Positions 45,588 to 56,404 are shown, numbered from the stretch's first letter. The stretch: DNA of 64,000 bases from Ochotona curzoniae (GCF_017591425.1 NW_024467120.1:3100001-3164000), one strand, 5' to 3'. Made by a program: numbers and translations. Notes: generated by a model from the sequence alone, not told the origin.

Positions 45588-46550
45588 TTAGTTTGGAGAC
45601 CTTCTTATTTGCCAACTTTGTTTGTGATTTGCCTCCTTTTTGTCCGGGACTAGCGCATTTCTAAGGAGACTTTGCAGAGCTGGTTTTGTGTAGACATATT
45701 CTTCTAGTTTTTCTTTGCTATTGAAGTATCTGATTTCATTCTCATATACAAATGAGATCTTTGCTGGGTAGATTATTTTTGGTTGACAGTTGTTTTGTTT
45801 CAGGACTTGGAAGATCTTTGTCCATTCTCTCCTTGCTTGTAGGGTCTCTTCGGAGAAGTCAGCAGTGATTCTGATGGGTTTTCCCCTGTATGTGATCTTT
45901 TCTCTACTTCGTACTTGTCTCAGGATTCCTTCTTTGTCTTCATTGGAGTAGAACTTGAGCACCGTGTGTCTGGGTGAAGATCTCTTTGGATCATGTCTGT
46001 TGGGAGTTCTCTGTCCATCCTGTATGCGGGGTGGATTCGTGTTCCAAGTGTTTTGGAAGTTTTCCTGTATAATTTCATCGAGCACTGCTTGCATCCCAGA
46101 TTCTCTTTCTACTCCCTCGGGGAGGCCGATGATCCGAATATTCAATTTTCTAAGGTAATCCTTCATCTCTTGCATCATTTTATTAGTTTTGCTGAGGTTT
46201 GTCTCCAGCTGTTTGATTCGCTGGGCACTTTCATTTTGTGTGTCTTCTGTTTCAGAGATCCTTTCCTCTGCCGCATTTATTCTGTTGATGAGGCTTTCAA
46301 TCTTATTATCTTGGGCGTCCAGTTTGGTTTTGATTTGTTGTATTTCGGTGATTATGCGGTTCTGGTAGTCTTCCAGCTTTGTGTCCACGTCTCTGAGAAA
46401 TTTTAGCATTATTTTCATCAATTCCTTTGCTGGTAACACTTCCATGTCTTCATCTCGTATCGTCGATATTGATAATGGCTTTTGGCCCTTGTTTGGTGGG
46501 GTGCTGGCTCTTTCATCTGGAGCACAACTCTTTCTGGTGGTTTTTCCCAT
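45588..46550 (-). CDS. ORF1p: L1 ORF1p, RNA-binding chaperone
   Basis: 320 codons, complete from ATG to TAA. ORF1p forms trimers, coats L1 RNA in cytoplasmic particles and acts as a nucleic-acid chaperone during reverse transcription. Layout: a basic, disordered N terminus (1-40); a coiled coil at about 42-135 with regular heptads (EIQQIKTKLDAQDNKIESL, ISETEDTQNESAQRIKQLE); an RRM-like domain from LNIRIIGLPEGVE (136-148) through RHTVLKF (194-200) and REKITYRGKPIRITADFS (216-233); then the C-terminal domain with ETLQARREWTKIFQVLK (235-251) and YPAKISF (261-267). Human ORF1p has 338 residues, so the length is normal, with a slightly shorter coiled coil or N terminus. The start is the first ATG after the GC-rich 5' UTR, and MGK matches the usual ORF1 beginning. 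No disabling change is visible. Confidence 0.96.
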   Translation of the reverse strand: MGKTTRKSCAPDERASTPPNKGQKPLSISTIRDEDMEVLPAKELMKIMLKFLRDVDTKLEDYQNRIITEIQQIKTKLDAQDNKIESLINRINAAEERISETEDTQNESAQRIKQLETNLSKTNKMMQEMKDYLRKLNIRIIGLPEGVERESGMQAVLDEIIQENFQNTWNTNPPRIQDGQRTPNRHDPKRSSPRHTVLKFYSNEDKEGILRQVRSREKITYRGKPIRITADFSEETLQARREWTKIFQVLKQNNCQPKIIYPAKISFVYENEIRYFNSKEKLEEYVYTKPALQSLLRNALVPDKKEANHKQSWQIRRSPN

Positions 46551-46654
46551 TGCGTTGGTGTGTTCTGGTGAGGCAAATGGACCCGTGTGTTGAGGGGCTG
46601 TCAGGTGCTTTCCTGTAGAGATTGGAGCCTGCAGGCGTGGTGTTGCCGGGCGTG

Positions 46655-47165
46655 GTTATTTTCAAGGCACCGTTGGTGCGTTCTCAGGGCCCGGGGCTGT
46701 AGAGCACCACCTTGGGGGCCCAGTGGATTCCAGGCACACTCTGGGCACCTCTTCTACAGGTGTGACACCCCAGGGCGTGGAGGGATGGAGGCGCTCTCTG
46801 GGTGTGCCCCCTTCACGGGAATCCGCAGGGCGTAGAAGGTTTTATGTGCTTTCTCCCTGCGTTCTCCGTGTCAGGGACTGCAGGGTTTTTCAGAGCCCAC
46901 CTGGTGCGTCTCCCACACACGGGACTGTGGGTGAGGCACTTTCCAGGCGTGGCTCTTGTGCAGTGAATCCACCACTCGTGGTGTGTGGGTGTTCAGAGCC
47001 CCTGCTCCCGTGTGGCTCCCCCACACAGGCCCTTAGCGGAGGAGTGACCCAGGCGCCCTGTTATAATGACTTCACGGCAGGTTCTCACCGTGTCAGTGTG
47101 ATGCAGGAGTTTTCAGGGCTCTCCTGGTGGGTCGCCCACGCTCAGAACTGCAGGGTGGGAGGCGA
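46655..47165. repeat. Degenerate tandem repeats (about 110 bp) within the L1 5' UTR
   Basis: By eye, a motif of the form ttttcagagccc..ctggtgcgtctcccac..gggactgcaggg recurs at about 46659, 46786, 46886, 46991 and 47110, in diverged forms. Spacing is 100-127 bp. It resembles the idea of promoter monomers in rodent L1, but the units are much diverged. Confidence 0.45.
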
Positions 47166-47934
47166 GAAGTGAGCAGTTCACTCTATGGGAGTGGTACCTG
47201 CGTGTCAGGGACACACAGCGCTACACTTCCCAAATCTGAGCTCTCGTGACACCTGACACCTGCGCTGCGGAGGTGCTGCTGCTGCAGGCGGGGCGCCCAG
47301 CCCGCTCGGTGCGGCGCGCACTCACCAGTGCGCTCGGTGGTTTCGTGCACTCACCAGGCAGGATGTGGGGGACTCCAGACCCTCGCCAGCTGCCTCTGCG
47401 CACCGAGCCGCACTGGTCCCCTCAGCGCAGGAACTTCCGAGGCGCCTTCCCGCGGCCCCCCTCAGCCACCAACACAACACCACTGTGCGTAGTTCCACAC
47501 AGACCCAACAGTTTCGGCCGCCTGCTCCGCCTTCTCAGAGGCTGGAATCTCAGCAGGGGGCGAGAAATGCGGAGGCTGCCACGTCAACCCCGAGCTCACC
47601 AAACGTCCGGCTGCTGCAGTCTGCCTCCACCGCTGCCGAAGGCCTCCCGCCAGCGACGATCCCCCTGATCTCCCTGCCTCCGAGCTGGCCGCGTCTCCCG
47701 TCAGGCCGTTTTCAAAAGTGACTCAGCAGGTCTAGAGTGGGATGTCGGTTTCTCTGACTTTGCCCTGCTCCGTTCTCGTTGTTCTTCCGAGTTGTGTGGA
47801 TCTTTTTGGCTCCACACTGTCCCAGGGAGCTTCACGGACCTCTCCCTGCGGTTCCCTGCTGTTCCTCTTTGCTGCTTCTGTAGCGTTCTATCCCTCTCTC
47901 ACTAGACGCTCCCTCACAGCCTTCCTCCTACGTC

Positions 47935-47943
47935 GGCCATCTT
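47935..47943 (-). promoter_or_regulatory. YY1-type motif at the L1 5' end
   Basis: Sense-strand AAGATGGCC, about 13-21 bases from the inferred L1 start. Human L1 has a YY1 site at nearly the same place, where it directs accurate transcription initiation. This makes the 5' end here look complete. Confidence 0.7.
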
Positions 47944-47955
47944 CGCTCTCCACCC

Positions 47956-47964
47956 TCCAATGTT
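47956..47964. repeat. L1 target-site duplication (5' side)
   Basis: TCCAATGTT, matching 41262-41270. Marks the left end of the L1 in sense orientation and therefore the 5' boundary at 47955. Confidence 0.75.
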
Positions 47965-48087
47965 CACTTTATAACCTACGGCTGCTGTGATCCTTTGCTA
48001 GAGAAGCAGGAAAAGAAGAGAGATGTTTCTTTCAAAGTCTAAGGTGCAGAGAAAACATTTGACAAATTATACTTTGGAGACCTGTTA

Positions 48088-48416
48088 AAAAATATTTCTT
48101 TATTTTTTCCTGGAAAAGCAAAGATGCAGAGAGAATGAGAGACCAAGAGAAACCTCCTTCATCTGTTGGTTCAGTCCCAAAATAGCCACAATGACTGGAG
48201 CTAAGTTGATCTGAAACCAGGAGCCAGGAGTTTCTTTTGGGTCTCTTATGCAGGTGCAGGGTTCCAGGGCTTTGGGCTATCTCCACTGCTTTGCCAGGCT
48301 ATAAAAACAGAGAACTGGATGGGAAGCAGAACAACCTGGACATGAACTGGTGCCCACATGGGATGTGGGCACTTTCAAGTGCAAGAATAGCCAATTGAGC
48401 TATTGTGCCAGACCCA
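48088..48416 (-). mobile_element. CSINE
   Basis: Minus-strand SINE: aaaaaatatttctttatttt, ccttcatctgttggttcagtc, gaaaccaggagccaggagtt, ggttccagggctttgggct, acatgaactggtgcccacat, head complement gctattgtgccagaccc. Confidence 0.9.
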
Positions 48417-48423
48417 GAGATTA

Positions 48424-48730
48424 TTTTTAAAGACTTATTTATTTATTATAAATGCTGAGTGACAGAGAGAGAGAGAGAATTTTCCATCTGTTGCTTCACT
48501 TCCCAAATGGCTACAAGAACTAGGTCTAGGCCACGCAGAATTCAATTGCCAGGAGCTCCATCTGGTCACCCAGAATGTGGGTGGCCTGAATCTAATCATT
48601 TGGCTCATCATCTTCCCAGGCACATGAGCAGGAAGCAGGATAGGACGCAGAGCAGCTGGAACTCGAACTGGCACTCCAGTGTAGTATGCCAACAATGCAC
48701 GCAGCGGCTTAACCCATGGCACCAAACAGA
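48424..48730 (-). mobile_element. CSINE (older type)
   Basis: Minus-strand SINE directly after the previous one: tttttaaagacttatttatt, (GA)n at 48463-48477, ccatctgttgcttcacttcc, cacatgagcaggaagcagga, gagcagctggaactcgaact, head complement cggcttaacccatggcacc. Confidence 0.88.
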
Positions 48731-48879
48731 AGCTGCATCTGACATTCTTTCAAAAGCTAAAGCAAAACCCCCTATTATTTCTTCTATGCCTTTTTCCTGT
48801 TTTCTTGTTTTTATAAACTAAGTCATAACATTGATCAATGATGATAAGAACACTAACAGTAATGACAGTGAGAAACTGG

Positions 48880-49035
48880 ATAATGTGAAAAGCACGTTGC
48901 ATGGTGCCTGACAGGCTAACTTCTCTATAGATGCCTCTGGAAGTCTTCCTATTGAATCCTGCAAGAAGGGAATGAAGTCAAGCTTGTGATTTGCCCCATC
49001 TTACAGACTCAGAAACCCGAGGTCCGATGTATACC
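48880..49035 (-). repeat. MIR fragment
   Basis: gcacgttgcatggtgcctga, tgaatcctgcaagaaggga and gccccatcttacagactcag aaacccgaggtc fit the MIR core read on the minus strand. Confidence 0.5.
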
Positions 49036-49787
49036 TGGAATCTAATTTCAGCAGTCAGCCTAAGGACACACACCCTTTCACAGTATCACCTGCCTTTTGT
49101 ATGCAGCTTATGATAATGACTCTTCCAAAAGAGTTAGATAGAAAAGAGTTGAGCATAGCCTGTGGGAGAAACCTAAAGAGGCTGTGGAGACTTCCACTGA
49201 GACTCCCTTCCGCAGGTGCAGGTGGAATGTTGTCTTCCGGGCAGTTACGCCCACACAGAGGCTGGTGACCAGATGAACAGTCAGGGACAGAACATGCTAA
49301 CTCCCAGTTCAAACTACTTCCAGAGCCCCAGAGGCAAGAAGCACTAGCAGGTGTGAAAGCTCAGCCTCGAGTCCAGTCCCTCCTATGCAGGGATGCAGAG
49401 GCTCCTAGAGGCCCAGATGCTGCAAGTGGGCCCAGTGTCCAAATCGTCAGCTGAATCTCCTCATTGTTGAACTTGTTACACAGAGTTTAGAGGCGGTTGC
49501 TACACTGGGTCCCAACAGATCAGGCTAAAAGTCAGAATGGAGTCATTCAAGTTCAAGTTCCACATCCCAAGCTGAAACTAAACTGTTACCTGACCTTAGA
49601 CATCTATATTTACATTTCCCAAAATGGCCAGTTTTGGTGGCTATGACGATGCAAGTTCCCTCCACCTTAACAAAACAAATAATTAAAAATGATCTAATGC
49701 TTAATTGATACTCACTTTACCGTGGTTTGTTCCTTGATCTCCTCATACAAAATAACTTAAAATTAACAATTCACTTTTTCTTTTTTC
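49036..49787. other. No recognised feature
   Basis: Unassigned; no exon or repeat recognised. Confidence 0.5.
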
Positions 49788-50085
49788 TTTTTAATTTATT
49801 TGAAATAGAGAGAGAGGCAGAAAGATAAACAGAGCTCTCCCAACTACTAGTCCACTTCCAAAGTTCAGAACAGCCAGGGCTGGACCAGGCTGCAGCCAGG
49901 AGGCCAGTACTCAACGAGAGGCCCCCAATAGCTGTGGCAGGGACACAAGCGCCCGAGTTGTCATTGCAACATCCCAGAGTTCACATAGACAGGAAGCCAG
50001 ACTTCAAAGCTCAGCCAAGACTCACAGCTAGCATTTCCATGTGGGATGGGGTACCTCGAGTGACATCTCAACCACTGCCCCCAGT
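49788..50085 (-). mobile_element. CSINE (older, diverged)
   Basis: Minus-strand SINE: tttttaatttatttgaaata, gagagaggcagaaagataaac, cagggctggaccaggctgcag, acagctagcatttccatgtg and ctcaaccactgcccccagtg. Confidence 0.8.
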
Positions 50086-50867
50086 GTAACCCCACTTTTT
50101 GTTCTGCTTTCCAGTCTCTTGGGGTCCAGAAAGCTAATCACAACACTTATTTTATAGAAGCAAGTGTTGCATGATTGTAGAATTGAAAATAAAGCCAATT
50201 GAGATCTCTGAAGTGTTGTCATTTTGTCCTCTTATGGGTCCTAACAGTCAATTCACTTAGGAATTTTACTTATATGACCCATTGCTATGACAACCACTGA
50301 CTGTATCGTGTTTTGCCCCAGCTCCAAGCCCTGAGTACTCTTCAAAGCAAAACACATTTACACGGAACTACTGATCTTTCATCTCATATCAAAGAAGCCA
50401 ATCAGATTATTTTTCTTTGCCCAGGGGATGTATTATTAGAGGAACAATTTTGCCTTTTAGCCGCTACACGGAATTCATCTCATTTATGACACTGACATGA
50501 AAGGTGAGGCCCTCTACAGATGAAAGAAATCGCATGGCCCCAGCAGAATGCGCCTGGAGCCAGGGTCCCTGGGCACGATGACTATTTTCCCAAAGGTCTC
50601 TTCAGATAGAGAGGCAAGAGCAAAGGAGATAACAACTTCAGCATCCGTTCAAGAACCACTATAATTTTATAATACACACTCTTGACGTTGGGGCTTTTGC
50701 ATATCCAAGACTCTCATCAGCAACGTTTCACACTCAACAGAGGTTGGACAGAGCTTTCCAACCGCACACTTTGTAGTTTTCCTGTCAAAACAATATTGCA
50801 TTGGCATTGCAATTTACAAAGGATGAGCTCCCCTATGCTCTATGACTGGTTTTTATCTCTGAACCTT
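50086..50867. other. No recognised feature
   Basis: Unique-looking. The segment 50380-50560 is AT-rich, non-repetitive and free of open frames. No gene. Confidence 0.45.
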
Positions 50868-50937
50868 GTGATATATATATTATATTATATTATATAATTA
50901 TATTATATTATATATATTATATATATATATATCTATA
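50868..50937. repeat. (TA)n / TATAT microsatellite
   Basis: About 70 bp of alternating and TATTA-type units at the tail side of a minus-strand SINE. Probably grew from that SINE's AT-rich 3' end. Confidence 0.9.
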
Positions 50938-51085
50938 ATTTGACAGTTATAGAGGCAGAGAGCCAAAGTTCCTATCTGCTGCTCTGCCTCCCAGTTGCCC
51001 ACAATGGCCAGAGCTGACCAAGGCTGAAGCTGGGAACTAGGAACAGAGCTCAGGTTTCCCACATGGGTGGTAGGAAAGGAGGAAG
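50938..51085 (-). mobile_element. CSINE, 3' half (interrupted by a later insertion)
   Basis: Minus-strand half SINE: acagttatagaggcagagag, cctatctgctgctctgcctc, cacaatggccagagctgacc, gctcaggtttcccacatggg. The 5' half is found at 51420-51597 beyond another SINE. Confidence 0.8.
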
Positions 51086-51134
51086 GTGAGTCGTATAAAA
51101 TAACCAGGCCATAGCTCTTCCCAACTCAAATGGT

Positions 51135-51418
51135 TAAAGCAGGTTCTTGGGCCAGCACACTGAATGTTGGCATCCCATATGAGCAATATTTCAAGGCCTA
51201 GTTGTTTAACCTGTGATCCAGCTCTCTGCTGATGGGCCCAGCGAAGCAGTGGAAAATGACACAGGTGTTTGGACCACTGCTACCCATGTGGGAGAACCAG
51301 ATGGGAACTTCAACCAAGTCCCAGCCATTGAAGTGAAATAGAGGATTTAAGATCTCTTTCTCTCCCAGTCTCTGCAACTCTGCCCTTCAAATCAACAGAT
51401 ACATCTTTTTAAAAAATA
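51135..51418 (+). mobile_element. CSINE inserted within another CSINE
   Basis: Plus-strand SINE: ttgggccagcacactgaatg, ttggcatcccatatgagcaa, gatccagctctctgctgatg, ctacccatgtgggagaacc, caactctgcccttcaaatca and an A tail with ttttaaaaaatagg. It separates the two halves of a minus-strand copy. Confidence 0.82.
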
Positions 51419-51419
51419 G

Positions 51420-51597
51420 GTACTGCATACCTATGGTGCCTGATTCAACAGACAGTACTTGAGCCACTTCTGCTGCATGCTAGAACCTGCATTAGCAAGA
51501 TGCTTGGCAGATGCTGTGGTTGGAATCAAACCTAGGTACTTCAACATGGAAGACAGGTGTCCTAACCTGTCTTAATCGCTATGCCGAATGCTCACCC
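51420..51597 (-). mobile_element. CSINE, 5' half of the interrupted copy
   Basis: Minus-strand: gagccacttctgctgcatgc, cctgcattagcaagatgctt, gttggaatcaaacctaggta, head complement atcgctatgccgaatgctcacc. It completes the element begun at 50938. Confidence 0.8.
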
Positions 51598-52529
51598 TGT
51601 CTGAATATTTAAAGCAAGTAAAGACATTTAGATGATTCTCCCACCTCTCGGAGCTCCCTGGAGCTCAGACATCTTGAAGACTTTCCAACAACATGATAGA
51701 CAATGTCACTGTAGCAAAAGGTGGCCTTCTCCAAGGGAAAAGGAGAAGAAAGCAGCTCCGATTCAGGAGCTCTGCTTCTACAGTGACAAGTCCTGGGGGT
51801 GTCCTCAGTGGTACATCTGGGAACCCCTCCGGCAGGCTTCTTGGAGAGGCAGGGAAGGGGCTGTTCTCTTCAAGGTGAAGAGTCACAGACCAAGAGTTGT
51901 GAGTCCCAAGTTGTGCCTGAGAGACTTTGGGAAGAGCATTCCCATCAGGTGCTTTTTGTACAATCCACTGCCACAACTTCCACACTGGCCTCGTCTTCCT
52001 TGGCAGTCTGAACTGGGACTGTGGCACTTTAGCGGGTTATCATAGCATCCACAGCTAACCCAGGGCTCAGAGCGAGGTGAAGGCTGTGTGCTCTTTTGTG
52101 TCTCTCACAGCTCCTAAAGTTGCAGTGGCTAAGGAAGACAAAGGGTTGATGGCGATGGCAGATAATGACAATGATGATGGTATATGACGCATGCTGCGTT
52201 CATTGGCTGGCAAGGTCAATGCCGAACCCTTCCTTGGGTGCTCTCACTCCATCCTTACCCATGGAGAAACAAATGGAGAAGCTGAGGTTGAGGGAGGTTG
52301 AGGCTTGCTAAGGAAACGAATGCAGCACACTGGGGCTTAACAGATACTGGGTTGATACACTTCTGAGGGAAGTGATTTAAACTCAGCTCCCTTGGTTAAG
52401 ACAGCCAGATGGTGCTGATTGCTGTGAAAATCTAAGGTAACAGTAAATATTTGGCACTCCGCATACTTTGTTGTTTGTGTTGGGCTACCTCAGAGAGCAC
52501 AGCAGTTCATGGTTTTTTTTTCTGGTTTT
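51598..52529. other. No recognised feature
   Basis: Open frames overlap on both strands at 51632-52045 (137 codons on +), but none has a recognisable domain. A weak MIR-like core may lie at 52190-52340. Confidence 0.4.
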
Positions 52530-52850
52530 GTTTTAATGTTTATTTATTTTTCACTTACTCAAAAAGCAGGGTTGGGGGAAGAGGAAAAAAAGAAAGAGAC
52601 AGAGAGTATTTCATTCGCTAGTTTATTCTCCAAGTTTTCACAACAACCAGAGCTGAGTCAGGTTAAAGCCAAGAACCAGGAATTCCATCTGGATCTCCCA
52701 CATGGATGGTACGGGCTTGAGCCATCATCTCCTGCACCCCCTGCCCCAGGATGTATTAGTAGCAAGCTGGATCAGAGGCTGGCTAGTCTTCAATATTGGA
52801 TGCCAGCAATCCCAGAGTGGTTTAGCTCACTAAGCCACTATGCCCACTCC
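52530..52850 (-). mobile_element. CSINE (older type)
   Basis: Minus-strand SINE: ttttaatgtttatttatttt, ttcattcgctagtttattctc, agagctgagtcaggttaaagc, atctcccacatggatggtac, gatgtattagtagcaagctgg, head complement ctaagccactatgcccactcc. Confidence 0.87.
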
Positions 52851-55607
52851 AGGTCAAGTCTCTAAATATACATGGAACACTTCCGGAAGCATCCACAAGG
52901 AACTGGTAAAAGTGTTGGTCTCAGGGTTGGGGTCAGCGTGGCTATGTAATTGTGCTTTGCTAAATGCCTCTTCCTAGTGTTGAACTGAGTTCCCTCATCA
53001 CACATCTGACTCACTCAGTCAGGAAGAGCTACGTGATGGTTATCATACGTGACTCACCTGCTTCTTTCGATTTCTCTTGGTGACCACATTTCTTGGGAAG
53101 ATGGAAGGCAGAGGATACTGTGGGACAATGGGCTGGTTTCAGTGGGGGGACTCATGAGGGGTGCAGGCTGTCTCAGGACACTCAGAGAGCTTCACAGGAT
53201 GAGTGCTCAGGCCTTTATCATTCATACAATTATTCTTTAATCCCTGTTTAGGCACCACTTCCTAGAGATGATTTTCATTTTGTGTAGAACGCAGATCATA
53301 ATATAAGTGTTTTTATCTTTGATGCATACATGGAGTATAGTACACCTTGTGTCATTATCAAATCAGGGCATTTCATTTATCTGTCTTATGAAACTTGGAT
53401 CATTTCTTAGTGGTGGGAACATTCAGACCTCTAGTCCTGTTGGAATCAATAAGGCAGTTGTCATTACAATATTCCACCTGGACACTCATCAGCTATAGGT
53501 TCCCCCCTTAGCATCCCTGGGCTGGGCCCCAGACAGCTCCCTTGGGTGGTTACCTAACTCCAGCAGGGATGTGAGCGTGTGGAAAGAGAAGGGCACAGCA
53601 CCCAGAAATGATGCCAACACTGCCCACTGCTTCCCACTCTAAGGCCAATCCTTCAGCGAATGAGTCAGGTGTGGAAGGGGCCCATCACAGTCTGAAATGC
53701 CAAAGGCAGCACATAGAGGAACAGAAAAGGAGATGTGAAACCTGTTCCCAGCGAGCGAGTGAGTGACGGTGGGGCTGTGTGGCCTGGCCTCCCCACCCCC
53801 TTCTCACTTAGCCATTCAGAAGGAAAAGCCTGACCTTTGTCCTCGCTAATATGCCGTAATACATGGTTAAGTCTGCCCTGGGTGGGGGGATTGGGGTGCT
53901 GGTCTCTGAGGAGGTTAATGTGATAAGCAGAAGGTGTCTGCCATGGCTGACTACAGCGAGCCTGGCTCTGCTGGTCTCTGAACAGTGTTATCTGGATGGA
54001 CTTGAACCCTTAAGCTTATTTTGACTCACAGAATTGTGTGTGTTTCTGCTCTTGCCTTCTTCCTCAGCTGTGCTTTTTTTTTTCCTGATACACTTTTTAA
54101 AATTATTATTCAAGAGAAAACTGTAATAGGGAAATAAAATAAACTTGCTACCTCACTGTGAAACAAACAGGCACTGGAGAGGTTTGGAAGTGCTGCTAGC
54201 TAGAGGACAGAAAAACAGTGTGACTGGCAGAAAGTTATCAAACGCTTTATTTATTCAGAGTGTCACATCCCAGAAAGTGGCAGTGTGTTAGAAACACCGG
54301 TTAGCTGTTGGTGTAGATTGGAACAAAAGCCACTGTGCTAGCCATCAGCACGCGCATCGATCGCTGTGCTTCTGAGCTGGAATGCACATCTGGTGATTGA
54401 GGGCTCAGTCTCCTTGGCGGCAGAGATGCCCAGGCTGCTTGGACTGGATTGAAAGTTGATTTTCTCAGATTCGCTGTGCATGGGACACCTGTCTGCTGGA
54501 GATAAGAAAGAAGCCCAGGATGGCCCAAGAACTGTCTGTTTTAGTTATTTATTTTTGGCCTGGTTAGAGCAGCCGTCCAGTTGGATTTTCCTAGGGGAGT
54601 TGTGTCACTTCACTGGCCTATTGTTGATGTCATTTGTTTAGTCCCTAATGTATGGAGCACTACATTCGTGCAAAATCTCAGTGATTTTCCCAGCCAAGCA
54701 GGAGCCAATAACTGTAACATCTTCGTCACTTTCTATGGCTCAGAGGGATTAAGTGTCAGCATGTCACACTTATCATTCGAGTCCACCCAATGTGGAGGTG
54801 GTAACTTTGCTGGGTTACTGTCCCAAAACCCTAATTCCTTCCAGAACCATTTACTGTGCTTCATCAGGGTGTTGGTTTCTGTGCCTGTTGTACAAACATG
54901 AATCAAACATGGCCTCAGGCCTGCAGGAGCCTGTCTTCTATTGGAACAGAGAATAATAAAACACAAGTGAGGCAGGGAGAGCTTCTGCAATCGAAGGAAC
55001 AGCCTGTGGATAGTGGTATCAAGGAAAGCTTCCCGGTGGAGGTGGGATCTCCAAGGATGAGATGGGGGCGGAGAGAAAGAACAAAGCATTAGAGATGAGC
55101 ATGCATGAGGTGTATGGCGGCGACAGGGGTGTGTGTGTGGAGGGATTCCTCGGGCAGACCAGTGTCTGAAAGCAGAGTCAGGAAGCATGAGTGGGAGTGG
55201 GGATGAGATTGCCGGGGAGCAGCACACGGTCTGGGTGGGCTGGAGAACCAGCTGACGCCCATGTTCACAATGTGGAGAAGGATTTTCTGTCTCTGACAAA
55301 GATCCTCCCAAAGGAAGCTGGGAACATGTGAATGCATCAAGGTTGGAAAGCAGAGTTGAGGCAGGAGGATGGTGAATGCCCTTGGTGATCTGCAATTCTC
55401 TAGGCCCAGTTAGGAGAGAGTGCTGAGGCTGACCTTGTAGGAACCCTGTCTCAGAGAAACTCCTAGAAGCCTCAGGGGGAGCAGACAGGAGGCTCTAGTG
55501 GGCTTCAGTCTTGAGTTCAGACCGTGCTTTCTGCACCCATTGTCTGTGACCTGGGGCAAGTTGGCCAAGTTTTAGGAGCCTTGCCACTCCCACCTGTCGA
55601 GGCAAAG
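52851..55607. other. Unique sequence, no recognised gene
   Basis: About 2.75 kb. The longest non-L1 open frame of the window lies here (54733-55395, minus, 220 codons), but its Ser/Pro/His/Cys-rich composition and lack of any domain suggest chance. The + strand at 54925-55060 resembles an old interspersed repeat body that I cannot name. Confidence 0.4.
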
Positions 55608-55960
55608 GAAAGATATACTGTGTGGCTCACATGTATCCCCAAAAGCTCATGGGGGAGGCTTGGGGGGACTTCATCCCTCATATAACAGCATTGGGAGGGC
55701 ACATTTAGGAGATGAATAGGCCAGCAGGGCTGTGCCCTCATGAGTAGACTAATGAGTAGACTAAGTGGTCACTACAGGCGTGGCATCCTGACAAAGCTGA
55801 GCTTGGCCCCCTACCCGTTTATTCGCTGTATGATGCATTCCACTCTCATTGACCATTGACCTTGGACTTCTAAGCCTTCAAAATACTAAGCCAACCCAAC
55901 TGCTGTTGTGGATAGATGACTCAATCTGTGTTAGGGCAGCAGAGGCTGACTGAGACACAG
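55608..55960 (+). mobile_element. Solo LTR, ERVL-MaLR (MST/MLT-like)
   Basis: acatgtatccccaaaagctcatg, agcattgggagggcacattt, gggctgtgccctcatgagta, ccttggacttctaagccttc and the terminal ggcagcagaggctgactgag follow MaLR LTR order on +. A 12-bp unit tgagtagactaa is doubled at about 55741-55764. Confidence 0.68.
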
Positions 55961-56404
55961 GTCTAGCAGCAGTGCAGGGAGGACGGCACCAGCTAACAAT
56001 GTCAACACGCTTGGCTGTTGTTAGGTTCATAAAACAGAGCCATGGAGTAAACCTGTATAAAGTAGAAAGACTTAGAGGCAGTCACAGTCCAGGACAATCT
56101 GTAAGTTGACTGTTACTTAAAGGGGGGCATTTGGATACACTGGCTTGCATGCTTTCCTTCCTTATAATATCTCTGTGGAGGGAACCAAATCCCTACCTAA
56201 CAGGCACCCCCTAGGCAGTTTCTAGTCCTTAAGGTCAAAGTTCACGTTCACTTTCAATAAATTTCTTTGCTTTAATAGAGGATATGCATGGATTTCAAAC
56301 AGAATCAAGCTGAGACATGGGAACTTGTTTGGCATTTCCAGCTAGTCAGTTAAACCCCTATTTCTGGAAAACATTACAAATCAAGCCAAGAGTGCAAGGA
56401 GGCT
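55961..56404. other. No recognised feature
   Basis: Between two opposite MaLR LTRs. Contains atatgcatggatttcaaac at 56282, a word shared with 15471 and 17691. No gene. Confidence 0.4.

Larger units (their letters stand above)
41271..47955 (-). mobile_element. Full-length LINE-1 retrotransposon
   Basis: About 6.7 kb on the minus strand with every L1 part in order: 5' UTR (47955-46551), ORF1 (46550-45588), a 55-bp spacer, ORF2 (45532-41719, one frameshift), 3' UTR and poly(A) (to 41271). A 9-bp direct duplication brackets it. Intact ORF1, an almost intact ORF2 and dense surviving CpGs in the 5' UTR indicate recent insertion. L1 elements copy themselves by target-primed reverse transcription and also supply the machinery for SINEs. 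Confidence 0.95.
46551..47955 (-). promoter_or_regulatory. L1 5' UTR with internal promoter
   Basis: About 1.4 kb upstream of ORF1, GC-rich, with a dense CpG stretch at roughly 47240-47720. It should carry the internal RNA polymerase II promoter that transcribes L1 from its first base. Degenerate repeats of about 110 bp occupy 46655-47165. Retained CpGs argue that it has not been exposed to methylation-driven decay for long. Confidence 0.85.

Noticed and set aside
54733..55395. 220-codon open frame on the minus strand, the longest outside the L1
   Set aside because: Composition is rich in Ser, Pro, His, Cys and Leu with no recognisable domain. The region looks like old repeat sequence and no splice or start context supports it.
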